From Gonapodya sp. JEL0774 (lineage: Eukaryota > Monoblepharomycota > Monoblepharidomycetes > Monoblepharidales > Gonapodyaceae): DNA of 12,369 bases. Positions 1 to 8,971 of the stretch are shown in pieces. A model generated the notes under the pieces. The model saw nothing but the letters and a program-made list of their open reading frames with translations. It was not told where the DNA came from and made no database searches. The first letter of the stretch is position 1. Every line of letters begins with the position of its first letter. The translations under genes were made by a program, and so were the position numbers. The stretch is taken from positions 5,963 to 18,331 of the forward strand of contig JADIIX010000261.1 of assembly GCA_027604505.1 (NCBI GenBank). The letters are read 5' to 3'.

Positions 1-46
1 CCCCACCTCTCCCACCCCCGTTCCACCTCGCCTAGTTCCGTTTGTA

Positions 47-1716
47 ATGCCCCGCCCGCCCACCTTCAAGTCGTTCGAGGAGGAGCGGAAGCACAGGAAG
101 CAGAGACTTGCTGCTGCGTTGAGGATTTTCGCAAAGTATGGGTACGATGAGGTGAGTCGGAGGGCCGTTCTCAGTCGGTGGCTGGCTGGCGGCTCGAATG
201 GCAAACAGTTGTTGTTTGCGGTTGAACAGTGGTTGCTGCGAACGAACACTTCAATGGTGCATGACCAGTGGAGAACCAATCGTATTCACCTTCACGTCTA
301 CCTCGCGCCACTTCCCTCTCCATCACCACAAACCCCAGGGCGTCGCCGGCCACTTCACGGTCCGCGACCCCGAACACCCGCACTGCTTCTGGGTGAACGC
401 CTACGGCCAACACTTCTCCCTCATCAAAGCCTCCGACCTGATCCTCGTCAATGAATCGGGGGAGGTCGTGGTGGGCAACCGGCCCGTGAACGCTGCTGCA
501 TTCGCGATTCACTCTCAGATCCACAAGGCCCGCCCCGACGTGGTGGCGGCGGCGCATTCGCACAGTATGTACGGGAAAACGTGGGCGAGTTTGGGGAGGA
601 AGTTGGACCCGATCAGTCAGGATTCGTGTGCGTTTTATGAGGATCATGAGGTGTTTGAGGAGGTGAGTTGTGAGGGGTGCGTGGGGTGTATGGGGGATGT
701 GCAAAGCACAACTGCACCTCACCTCATCTGCGCCCCATACCGTCCATATTCCTCATTTCTCCCACTTCCATCATTTTCTCCATTACCGCATTTTCCCCAA
801 TCCCCACCACCGCACACCCTTCTTCCACCTCCGCCCCCCAACAACCAACAACTCCAGTACGACGGCGTCGTCGTCGACACCGACCTCGGCGCCAAACTCT
901 GTTCCAAACTCGGCACGCGCAAGGCCCTCGTCCTCCAGAACCACGGGTTCCTCACCGTGGGTAAGTCTGTGGATGAGTGCTGCTGGTGGTTCATGAGTAT
1001 GGACAGGTCTGCGCAGAGTCAGTTGATGGCGGAGGCGGTGGGGAAGCCAAAGATGTGAGTTTTTGCTTTGGTTGGGGAGATGAATGGTGTGAAAACGGGA
1101 CGAGGCGTAGGGCGATAAGGGGTAGATAAGGGTGCACTGGAGGGGATAAGTGTTATCTGGACCCGCGGGGAGAGAAACCAACGCACAGACTCAGGGATGC
1201 GCGCATGGACGTATCCACGCACTGTCATGCACAGTACCTACAGCACCGAGTATATGCGCAGGACGGACAAACCTATGGACGGATGTGACGTACGGCAGTG
1301 ATGCACGTCTGGGAACAGGAACCCGGACCACGTCGCACGGGTTCAACACGTAACCCGCTCTCCTTCCACTTTTTGCGTTTCCTCTTTCTGTTTTGAGTGT
1401 TGATGTTCTCTAAACCTCCCGCCCTCCACATCCCCCCCTCCCCCCCCACCCACCCGAAACCCTCCTCAGTCTGAGCCACGAAATCGCTTCCCTGACGTGC
1501 TCCCAGGTTGGCACGACCATGGCCGGATGGTTCTCTGTGAGTACACGAGCACCCTGCTTCTTCGTTTCCGATTGGAGTATGACTGCTTACGGGGACAACA
1601 CGACACACACTCTCTCCATGCTCGCTCACTCACTGTCTCTCGTAACAAACACACACACACAGTTCCAACCGTACTACGATATGATCGTGAAGGAGCAGCC
1701 TGATTTGTTGGATTAG
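47..1716 (+). CDS. Class II aldolase/adducin-domain protein, five exons
   Basis: Exons read 47-151, 339-662, 858-1054, 1470-1536 and 1663-1716, giving 248 residues. All introns are GT-AG, four of them starting GTGAGT. The split codon at the third intron (AT + T) and the short fourth exon restore the family pattern before the conserved segment TTMAGWFS, and the last exon ends EQPDLLD. The order of conserved blocks is PPTF..EER..RLAAALRIF, DEGVAGHFTVRDPEHP, then AAHSHS and LQNHG. His108, His110 and His172 are the expected metal ligands of the class II aldolase/adducin fold. Fungal members of this group are cytosolic sugar-phosphate aldolase or epimerase relatives whose substrate is usually unknown, so no reaction is assigned. 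The ATG at 47 is chosen because the known block starts right after it; homologues often carry a slightly longer N-terminus, so a further upstream exon outside the window is possible. The frame is intact throughout. Confidence 0.9.
1114..1158. promoter_or_regulatory. Cluster of GATA-factor motifs inside an intron
   Basis: GATAAG occurs at 1114-1119, 1125-1130 and 1145-1150, and the reverse form TTATCT at 1153-1158, all within 45 bases of the 415-base third intron of the aldolase-family gene. HGATAR is the core site of fungal GATA regulators (nitrogen, iron or light control). The density is seen directly; binding and function are inferred. It might be an intronic enhancer or the promoter of a shorter transcript. 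Confidence 0.35.
1649..1660 (+). repeat. AC dinucleotide repeat at a splice acceptor
   Basis: Six AC units run directly into the AG that ends the fourth intron of the aldolase-family gene. It replaces the usual pyrimidine tract, and length changes here could affect splicing. Confidence 0.8.
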
Positions 1717-1969
1717 AGAGACCGAGAAACGGCCGGGGTCGAGGGGCCATTAGGAATGAGGAGTTGGGAAGTAGGGGGTAATTGCGGGATGTAGTAGGTC
1801 GTTTAGCCTAGTCTTTTTGCGCTTCAAAGAGATGCAGACTCCAATCCGGCATACGTTTGAGTTGGGTTGCAGGAATGTAATGTTACGTCTTCCCAACGCC
1901 ACTCCGAACCTGTTCCCTGTTTCCAGCCTTTCAATCTGTTATCTGCTGACTTTGACATCCCCTTCAATA

Positions 1970-3421
1970 ATGAATGCCCTCCCGCTCGAACTTCTCCACA
2001 AAGTCTTGTGCTTCCTCCCACCACGGACCGTGTACTCGGTCATGCCCCGTGTCTCCCGGACGTTCCGCGATAGGTGCATGAGCGCGATTCCCGGATGTCC
2101 CGGAGACACCATCAGTGTGATGTGTGAACTGGCTTTGGTGGATCCTGGGCAGGGCGGAGGAGTGGTCTGCCGTCTACGTCCGGTGTGGGACGAATTTCGC
2201 ACGATGAACGATCCAACGACCGGAAGTTCACTCTGGGCAGCCATTTCCGCAAAAGTGACAGTAACGCCTGCATCTATTCCGGCTACTGCACGGAGCTTGA
2301 ACCAACTCCTCACATCAGCCGTGGCAGAGTGTATGGAACGAGACCCCCGCTTCAATTGGGACGCAGCACGTGTGAAGAGGCGATTAGGAACCGTGATTCT
2401 GTCCCGACTGATACTTTCAGCCAATCCGCGCCTTTTCACCGCGTCACTGACCGCCACCGAGGCGTTGGACAAGCTTTTGGAGTTTGGGCGCGAGCTCGCA
2501 GTCCGCGAGTTAATGGCCATGACGGAATTCTTCCGTGCGCTGGAGGGGTTCCCGGCCCACTTTGTGATGCCGTCGGTGCAGCGTGTGATTGGGATCGGCA
2601 CTCTCCCCACCATGGGCGCCCACGACGATGCTGTGAGGACCGTCGCAAACATCCTCCTGCGATTCCCGAGGGCCTCTTCTCTGGAAGGAGATGTATTGTT
2701 ACACTTGTCCGTGGCCGCTTCTTCCAACGACTCTGTCCTCACCCTCCTGCGCACCCGCGTTCCCGATGCTCGGCTTGGCCTCGTACGGAGCCTGATGGTC
2801 GGTGTGTCGTCTGAACGGGCTACAGGAATAGTTCCATGGCGGCACGTGAGCACAACATTTTTGGTTCAGTATTTTACGGCTTCGAGGATTTTCCCATGCT
2901 TGGACGAGATCGGTGCACTGCACATTGTTTGGGACAACATCGCGGGAGAGAGGATGACGACGACGCCCTTGCCCTCGCGCCGGGTCAACCCACTTTCCGG
3001 TATCCGTGTTTTCCACGTGCGCATCTCCAACTCGCAAAGGGGTATGATTTTCAACCACACACGGAGCTCCCCACAAGCCGCCGACCAGGCCAACCTGGAC
3101 AAGGTCCGTCATCTGGTGTCGCATTTCCCCTCGTTGCGACGCCTCGTAGTCGACAAACCTATGCCCAAGGAGTTGACACAATACGTGACCCGTCCTGGCA
3201 GCTCCGCATGCCACATGGGCAAAATTTTCTCGGCGTTTGTGAGCCTTGTACCTGCCACTTGTGTGGTCGAGATCCCTCGGTTCGCGTCGACTAGGGAGGA
3301 GAGGAGATGGCTCGCGCAGGAAACACGGAAAGAGACGTGGCCGGAGGTCTTGAGGGGGTGGGATGGAAGCCATGGTGTGACGGTGGTTGGGGGGAAAGCC
3401 AGGTTCGGAGCGCCGGGGTAG
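1970..3421 (+). CDS. F-box protein, intronless
   Basis: A single uninterrupted frame of 483 residues. Residues about 3-40 form an F-box (NALPLELLHKVLCFLPPRTV followed by YSVMPRVSRTFRDR), the segment that binds Skp1 in SCF ubiquitin ligases. The remaining roughly 440 residues are the presumed substrate-binding part; I see no clear leucine-rich, WD or Kelch repeats, so the target is unknown. Start: ATG 1970 places the F-box at the very N-terminus as is usual in fungi; in-frame ATGs at 1832 and 1880 would add 46 or 30 residues that look like leader sequence rather than protein. It lies 253 bases after the aldolase-family stop codon on the same strand and, unlike both split neighbours, has no intron. 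The C-terminus (residues about 435-483) is rich in charged residues and ends in glycine-rich sequence. Confidence 0.85.
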   Translation: MNALPLELLHKVLCFLPPRTVYSVMPRVSRTFRDRCMSAIPGCPGDTISVMCELALVDPGQGGGVVCRLRPVWDEFRTMNDPTTGSSLWAAISAKVTVTPASIPATARSLNQLLTSAVAECMERDPRFNWDAARVKRRLGTVILSRLILSANPRLFTASLTATEALDKLLEFGRELAVRELMAMTEFFRALEGFPAHFVMPSVQRVIGIGTLPTMGAHDDAVRTVANILLRFPRASSLEGDVLLHLSVAASSNDSVLTLLRTRVPDARLGLVRSLMVGVSSERATGIVPWRHVSTTFLVQYFTASRIFPCLDEIGALHIVWDNIAGERMTTTPLPSRRVNPLSGIRVFHVRISNSQRGMIFNHTRSSPQAADQANLDKVRHLVSHFPSLRRLVVDKPMPKELTQYVTRPGSSACHMGKIFSAFVSLVPATCVVEIPRFASTREERRWLAQETRKETWPEVLRGWDGSHGVTVVGGKARFGAPG

Positions 3422-3852
3422 GACGTTGGTTGGTGGTTGGTGGGATGTGGATGCAGTGTGGGCGGCGGGGATCGCAACTGATGGTGTTGAGTCCCCTCAG
3501 GAACAGAGGAAAAAATTCAGACCAAGTACGTACCTGTTGTGACCAGTCTGGCGGCACGCACGTGGGCGGTGGGTGGACAAGATGCAAGGCTCAAACGACA
3601 CGACAGAGTTACGGTCTGACGGACGGTCCCCTGGACAATGGTGGAGGAAAAAAGGGGGAAGGGGAGGGACAACGCAAGGTGCCTCCGCCCGTAGTCCCTA
3701 CTGGTTCCCTTCCTCTCACAAAATACTTCACTCCTCCGAGTCTTAGCTTTGGTCTCAGGAGGCGGGCAGATGGCGGTAGTATGTATGGAACTGGGAAGGG
3801 GATACATACATTCCGATATTCAACATCATGCAAGCCACAACTGGTCATTGCG

Positions 3853-3875
3853 CATACATACATACATATATATGT
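3853..3875. repeat. TACA/TA microsatellite with palindromic end
   Basis: Three CATA units pass into a TA run; the last twelve bases, ACATATATATGT (3864-3875), are a perfect palindrome. It is intergenic with no visible link to a gene. Confidence 0.8.
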
Positions 3876-3960
3876 TCCATAATATGTTTGACCCCCCCAA
3901 ATGAGAAACTCTCCGCGCAACTGGGTAGAACAGGTACAAGGGTGGGTCCCCACCGTAGAG

Positions 3961-3968
3961 TGACGTCA
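3961..3968. promoter_or_regulatory. CRE-like palindrome TGACGTCA
   Basis: A perfect eight-base TGACGTCA, the consensus of ATF/CREB-type bZIP factors found in fungi. It is 750 bases from the RPL5 start and 540 from the F-box stop, so its target is unclear. A single site of this length can occur by chance. Confidence 0.25.
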
Positions 3969-4458
3969 CACAGCACGGAAATCATCGTTCTCTTTGCGCC
4001 AGACACGCCAAGTTGGAATTTTCTCAGCATTTCGTACACTTTACATATAAGAGTAAATGTTGCGGGGGGACAAAAAGTGAAAATTCTTCTCAACGGCGCC
4101 TGCATGGCGAAAACAGCGCCGAGGAGCTCTCCTGACGAGACAAACTTGTCTGGCCACTATTTGAGCACCTTCAAATCACCAAATCTGTACCTTCACACAC
4201 TATCAAGTCTGCTATGCTTCCCGATCACTGCTGGCAGAGGTGGTAGCATGGTCTGCACGGAATATTTTGACGGGAAACTATTCCGTGCAGGAACCGCAAA
4301 TCTCAATTGAAGCTCTCGAGACTCCCGCTCGTGAGATCCGAGTATGCTTACTGCCCAAGGTGTGGATGCCATCCTGGCGTTTTTGGGGTCAACCAGGACA
4401 GAAAATTGTGTTGGAGCGATCGGACCGATCATGACATGTCTGTCAAGAGTCTCAGGTA

Positions 4459-4466
4459 CACGTGAT
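4459..4466. promoter_or_regulatory. Cbf1-type box upstream of RPL5
   Basis: CACGTGAT reads ATCACGTG on the other strand, matching the RTCACGTG motif bound by Cbf1-type bHLH factors, which are described as ancestral regulators of ribosomal protein genes in fungi. It lies about 250 bases before the proposed RPL5 ATG. The position suits a promoter element; binding is inferred. Confidence 0.4.
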
Positions 4467-4713
4467 AGCTCTCATTCTAGGCCATACGTATAATCTGTTT
4501 CATTGTGTGACGAAACGGAGTAGTTCCCGTTCTATTATCCCACAGAGACAATGGACCGTGCATACAGCGACCACAGCCACCCTGACCCAGTTGGACACCA
4601 CCCTCCAAGGTATCACCCATACCCCGACCCATCCCACCCATCTTTGGACTGGTTCGAGTGTGCGCACTCCCAACCGATAGTCCGAATTGATTTTACCTGG
4701 GATTTGAATCGAA

Positions 4714-6655
4714 ATGGTGCGTGGGTCCGGTCGATGGATGTGGGCGACAGGCGACAGGAGGGGGAGGGCAAAGTGAGCCCGAGACACACACACAGCCCGA
4801 GCATCTGCGACCCCGACTGCCCGCAACCACCGGTACCGTTGCATCCGCGTCTACAAACTGCTGCCGACACCCGTAACGGCGACGGGCAGAGTCCGCCGGA
4901 GGCGATTTGATTCATCGCCCATATGGACGGGCACATGGACACACTTGGTCTGGCCTGGGCGATCTGTCGACCTGGTTGACCGAGTTTGGTACCCGAGACG
5001 GCAGATGCAGTCGGAGATGTCAATTGGAATTTGGGCTTGCGACGCGCAAATCACTCGGTGCCATCCTTACTCGCTCTCTCCCTTTCTCCCTCGTCCTCTT
5101 ACTATTCTGCCCTCTGCCCTTTTCCCCTTGTCTGCCTGCCTTACCAGCCCTTTGTCAAAGTCGTCAAGAACAAGGCCTACTTCAAGCGGTACCAGGTCAA
5201 GTACCGCAGAAGGAGAGGTGAGCTCGTATCTCCCCCCCTTTCTCTCCACCCATTCCCCTTCTCACCGCTTCCCCATCACCCCCCACCCCCCCACTCCCAT
5301 CCCCCCTTCCATCCCACTCCAGAGGGAAAAACCGACTACTACGCCCGCCAGCGTCTGGTCGTCCAGGCAAAGTCAAAGTACAACTCGCCCAAGTACCGCC
5401 TCGTCGTCAGGTTCACCAACAGGGACACCATTGTCCAGGTTATCTATGCAAAGATTGAGGTGAGTTTGCCCGAGCGGAGTAAGGCCAAGCGAACGGAGCG
5501 AGGGCCTCGCCCCAAGCGTCAGCGACAGGGAGAGTTTGCCGCAGTGCGACGTGATTGAAGTCGGCGGTCTGTATGGTCCGTCACGTGGGCGGTCTTCCCG
5601 TCTTCTGCTCCACCGGCCCTTTACAACTTGCACCTTGCCTCGCTCAATCCTCACTCAACCCTCCCTCGTCCCTCGTCACTCCTCGCACCTCCCACCTCGT
5701 AGGGCGACTACGTTCTCTGCTCGGCCTACTCCCACGAACTCGAGAAGTATGGCATCACGTTTGGGTTGACAAACTGGGCTGCCGGTGGGTTGGATGTTTG
5801 TTTTTCCTCACGCACCGCCGACCAACGGGAAAAATCCGGCACAACCACCTCACTGTCACACCGTCACCTCCCACGCACCTCCCACTCCCTACCCCCCGTA
5901 CACCCCCATAGCCTACGCCACCGGCCTCCTCTGCGCCCGCCGCCTCCTCAAGAAACTCGGATTGGACTCTGACTACGTTGGGCAAGAAGAGCCCACCGGC
6001 GAGCACTTCCAGGTGGAACAAAACGGCGACAAGCGACCTTTCCAGTGTTTCCTCGACGTCGGTCTCGCCCGGACCACCTCTGGCTCCCGCGTGTTCGCGG
6101 CCATGAAGGGCGCCTCGGACGGTGGGTTGCTCATCCCGCACTCGGAGACGCGGTTCCCGGGGTACGACAGGGAGGCCAAGAAGCTCGACGCCGAGACGCT
6201 TCAAAAGTACATTTACGGCGGCCACGTCAAGGAGTACATGGAGTACCTGGAAGAGGAGGACGAGGAGTCGTACAAGAGGCAGTTCGCCAAGTACATTGAG
6301 AACGACATTGGCCCCGACGATCTCGAGGAGTTGTTCAAGGACGCCCACGCAAAGATTCGTGAGGATCCGGACCCGGTCGTCAAGGAGAAGAAGGAGCTCA
6401 CGCCAGAGGACAAGGAGAAGCTCAAGAAGTTCAAGCAGAAGAGGAAGAACTTGAAGCAGAGGTTGGATACGGTGAAGCAGAAGTGAGTGTCTTTTTTGGG
6501 GGAGGGCTGGGGTGTTGTTTGTCATGTGGACCTCGCTCAATGCTCACACCGGTTCGTTTGCCCCAACCTTGTTTTCTTTCCCGCGTCCGCTTCGCCCCCC
6601 TTCTTTTCCACATCACAGGAAAGCCGCCTTCGAGCGCAAATTGGCCGAGGAGTGA
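4714..6655 (+). CDS. RPL5: 60S ribosomal protein L5 (uL18), six exons
   Basis: Exons read 4714-4716, 5148-5217, 5323-5459, 5703-5784, 5912-6482 and 6619-6655: exactly 900 bases, 299 residues plus stop, the normal family length. L5 binds 5S rRNA with L11 and enters the central protuberance of the large subunit. Conserved blocks in order: [114 protein letters not shown], and the basic C-terminus ending [12 protein letters not shown]. The ATG was chosen because it is the only one in reach immediately followed by a splice donor (GTGCGT), and joining it to 5148 gives the expected [10 protein letters not shown]. Introns are 431, 105, 243, 127 and 136 bases; four have GTGAG or GTGGG donors. The last intron interrupts AA|G, and reading through it would end the protein eleven residues early. 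The first exon is the least certain part. Confidence 0.96.
4901..4919 (+). other. Short hairpin in first RPL5 intron
   Basis: GGCGAT pairs with ATCGCC around a seven-base loop. It lies in the middle of the unusually long first intron. No box C/D or H/ACA pattern was found around it, so a snoRNA is not claimed. Confidence 0.3.
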
Positions 6656-6858
6656 TTTTCGTTTTGCCCCTGCCGCTTGTCTCTGCTGTTTTGGCGGTTG
6701 TGGCGTGGGCGTGGCGTGTCGTCGTGTCGTTGTGTTGTCGGTCGGTCCCGTGCCGTGCTTTGGGGCTGTGTGGGCTTGTTGTATGTTTGGTCTCGTCTCT
6801 CTCCCGAGCGTGCGGCCTACCTCGCATGTGGCAAAGCAGGCTTGGGATGTGGGTGTGC

Positions 6859-6888
6859 AAATATATTATATACACCAAAAAAAAAATG
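6859..6888 (+). terminator. Probable RPL5 polyadenylation region
   Basis: The AT-rich element AAATATATTATATAC followed by a ten-A run lies about 205 bases after the RPL5 stop. Fungal 3' ends use such TA-rich efficiency and A-rich positioning elements. No cleavage site can be fixed from sequence alone. Confidence 0.35.
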
Positions 6889-7120
6889 AGTCCAAAACGA
6901 GGAGAAGAAGATGTGCAGAGCTTGGGTGCGTGGTGCAAAGTGCGTGCGAACTGGTGCGGACGGCGGTCCGTGGACCAAAGCACCGCCCCATGGGTTTTTC
7001 ACACGCAACCCCCCTTCTCTCCGCCCCCTTCCCCTTCCCCTCCCCCGCCCCCATCGCCACTTGCAAACAAAACACAACTCCGCCCCGCTACCGCAATGTG
7101 ATGCCAGAAACCATGCACAG

Positions 7121-7183
7121 GTCCACAGGTCCACGGGTCCGTGGATCACGTGACGGTCGACGGGTGGACGGGTGAGACGGGTG
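7121..7183. repeat. Small tandem and inverted repeats
   Basis: GTCCAC occurs at 7121-7126 and again at 7129-7134 (as GGTCCAC), and GACGGGTG is repeated at 7159, 7167 and 7176; GTGGAC in the second group is the inverse of GTCCAC in the first, so the two halves can pair. An ATCACGTGA box sits between them at 7145-7153. Confidence 0.7.
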
Positions 7184-7392
7184 GACATGGCGCTCCGTGA
7201 GTGGTATGTGGTATGTGGCGAGTGATGACTGGGTGAGTGGTGAGTGGGAATTTATACGGAACGGAGAACGGAGAATGGGCAAGGGTACCGAGGGTATGGG
7301 AGTTGGTCCGTCGTACGGTATTGTGTAATGTGTTTTGTGACTCTCCGCAAGTCTGCATGTGCACGGAGGAATCTCTTGGTGCCACAACGTGA

Positions 7393-7608
7393 GTTCCAAA
7401 AACAGCGCATGCAACTGCAGATAGTAGTAATGGCGACGAGCTCACTCATTTGACTGAAGACTCCGTCGAAATTGCTGCACCGTCAAATATTGAGGAGACT
7501 TCTGGGGACCGAACAACACAAGACACCGCTTTGATCACGGACTTTTTTCCACCCCACTTATCACAATCGGTGCATTCTTTTACGTTCATTTTACCACAAA
7601 AACATTAG
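7393..7608 (+). other. Unassigned open stretch of 71 codons, no start codon
   Basis: The frame is open from just after a TGA (7390-7392) to a TAG at 7606-7608. It has no ATG, but its translation has balanced, protein-like composition, for example ELTHLTEDSVEIAAPSN and TALITDFFPPHL. The ITDFF segment resembles a PCNA-interacting motif without the leading glutamine. It may be an exon or a remnant of a mobile-element or host gene; no family is recognised. A GTGAGT immediately before it (7389-7394) could instead be a splice donor. Confidence 0.25.
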
Positions 7609-7807
7609 TTTACGAATGAAAATCGCGAAAAACGATTCCGAAGGGCTGCTGTGCAAGTAGTCCACGACCATAATGTATGTATCGCTGGATGGTTTTGTTA
7701 GGATGTCTATTTCAAAAAAAAACGACGCGCCGCCTTTCTTTTAGAAAAACGCAATTCACAACGCAAGCGGCTATACGAATCAAACCAGCACTTTGAATAT
7801 TCCAAAA

Positions 7808-8340
7808 ATGGTGCGAACCTCTCGACTCTCCTCCCACTGTTAACCCTCGCAACCTTGACTTGCAATATCCCTCAGAACACCTTCATACTCGTAATCGCCC
7901 TGCTGCTCACCTCAACGACTGGCGTCTGGAGTGACAGCGGCCCGGAGCCCACCTTGATCCATATTTCCGAGTGTTACGTCAAGACGGGCAAATTCTCTTA
8001 TGACTACGCCAAATCCAATTCGGAGCTGGATGCGTACACTTCCGTAAGGGTGAGCACGCGGGGAAACAAGGGATATCTGAATTGGCAGATGTATCTCAAT
8101 TCTCATCGCAAAATTCCCAAAGGATTCCTGGAATCACCAACAACCTGTCGAGCACGTTGAAGTCCTGATACTTCCCAGCAACTGGCGCGAATCACGATAC
8201 GATGCTTCTGACGTGACAATTGTCCCGCCTGATCTCAGTGATAATGTAATCACAGTTGCTGGGAGCCTGTCACGGTAAAAATCTCAAACTTTGGAGACGT
8301 GGTGGCTACCCTCAGTTACGGCAGCGTTGCTTGGATCTGA
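7808..8340 (+). CDS. Small secreted protein of unknown function, frame interrupted
   Basis: ATG 7808-7810 is followed at once by a donor (GTGCGA); the 65-base intron 7811-7875 ends in CTCAG, and the joined product starts MNTFILVIALLLTSTTGVWS, a typical cleavable signal peptide, then DSGPEPTL. Without the intron the ATG frame stops after eleven codons. The main frame (7876 on) continues as protein-like sequence to a TGA at 8158. From 8123 a shifted frame is also strongly protein-like (DSWNHQQPVEHVEVLILPSN, then WRESRYDASDVTIVPPDLSD) and stops at 8275-8277. From about 8250 the original frame is again protein-like (VTVKISNFGDVVATLSYGS) and stops at 8338-8340. The first switch could be an intron (donor GTAAGG 8044 or GTGAGC 8050, acceptor AAG 8122); the second has no good splice solution and looks like a one-base indel near GGG. 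Full length would be about 130-155 residues. Family not recognised; it may be an active gene with assembly errors or a young pseudogene. Confidence 0.5.
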
Positions 8341-8530
8341 GAAGGAGACAAAGCCACGCTGGCTTTACACCTGTGCATACAACCCGTGTGTAAGGCGTGG
8401 GACTTTGAGAGTGTCTCCGGTCTGTGTTCGGTTTGTCTTGTCTCGATGCACTCAAGTTGCGTCCCCGATTCCGGCGATGGGGGGAATGAACCGGCGGCAG
8501 AACCACGACTAACATAATTTGTGGATTTCA

Positions 8531-8544
8531 AGCAGGCGCCTGCT
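8531..8544. repeat. Perfect 14-base palindrome
   Basis: AGCAGGCGCCTGCT is its own reverse complement. It is followed 100 bases on by a second palindrome. A dimeric regulator could bind such a site, but one palindrome of this length is about expected by chance in a window this size. Confidence 0.5.
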
Positions 8545-8644
8545 GCTTACAGTAATATAGTGCGAAATTAGCTTTGGAACCCGATCTGCGCGTAATCGCG
8601 AATTTGAATTCAATTAACTGTTTGTTCAGACTGATTGTGGTTCA

Positions 8645-8656
8645 GTAATATATTAC
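8645..8656. repeat. Perfect 12-base AT palindrome
   Basis: GTAATATATTAC is its own reverse complement. The ten bases CAGTAATATA that start it also occur near 8550, so the two lie in a short direct repeat upstream of the kinase gene. Confidence 0.5.
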
Positions 8657-8971
8657 GCAATATATTCTGCTGTGATGCTCCCCATCCCAGCCGCACGTGT
8701 GGCCTCGCCTTCCACTCCCTTTTTGGGTTCAAAGTGGCATCGTTCACTTCTGATGGACGCGTTTGCAGACTCACGTGGATTGCAGCCACTACGTAGATCT
8801 GCTTGTGGGCATCCCGGGTCCCCCCCACCGTTGACGGGCCAGCCGCTCTCGGTAAAAAACTCTCCCAAAAACTCTCACAAAAAGGCAGTCTTCACTATTT
8901 CTGACGCAAATGAGACTACCCAAGGTGATTCCCCAGCCCCGGAAGCTGCCACTGTCTCGCGGTCCCGAGTC

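Larger units (their letters stand above)
3422..4713. other. Intergenic region between F-box gene and RPL5
   Basis: No gene is recognisable on either strand. Open stretches exist on both strands but none has a family signature or coding-like composition. It starts G/T-rich (3425-3470), has a TACA/TA microsatellite near 3853, a TGACGTCA palindrome at 3961, an interrupted palindrome GATCGG-A-CCGATC at about 4419-4431, and a CACGTGAT box at 4459. The last 300 bases should contain the RPL5 promoter and 5' leader. Confidence 0.6.
6656..7807. other. RPL5 3' region and gene-poor interval
   Basis: The first 220 bases are T/G-rich and end in an AT-rich stretch and a run of ten A, fitting the RPL5 3' untranslated region. 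7000-7060 is strongly C-rich. 7121-7260 holds small GT/GC repeats and an ATCACGTG box. From about 7390 the composition shifts to AT-rich, with a 71-codon open stretch (listed separately) and A-runs up to the next start codon. No recognisable gene is seen on either strand. Confidence 0.6.

Noticed and set aside
961-966. GTAAGT inside the third exon of the aldolase-family gene
   Set aside because: The frame continues through conserved family sequence (VDECCWWF), so it is not used as a donor.
1939-2853. Long open frame on the minus strand, 304 codons
   Set aside because: It is antisense to the F-box gene, has Arg/Ser-rich shadow composition and no family signature.
4653-4665. GGTTCGAGT resembling a tRNA B box
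   Set aside because: The flanking arms do not pair and there is no A box at the right distance.
4551-4910. Open frame before and across the RPL5 start
   Set aside because: His/Pro-rich low-complexity translation with no family match; it overlaps the RPL5 leader and first intron.
3556-5591. Shared twelve bases CACGTGGGCGGT near 3556 and 5582
   Set aside because: Only the 12-mer is shared and the flanks differ, so chance GC-rich similarity is the simpler view.
5460-5702. Possible snoRNA in the third RPL5 intron
   Set aside because: No convincing box C (only GTGATTGA), box D, or H/ACA pair was found.
5755-6540. Leucine-rich open frame on the minus strand, 261 codons
   Set aside because: It is antisense to the long RPL5 exon; the leucines mirror CTC/AAG-type codons of the real gene.
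7855-7875. Alternative TTG start for the secreted protein
   Set aside because: The splice from ATG 7808 explains the sequence better and gives a standard signal peptide.
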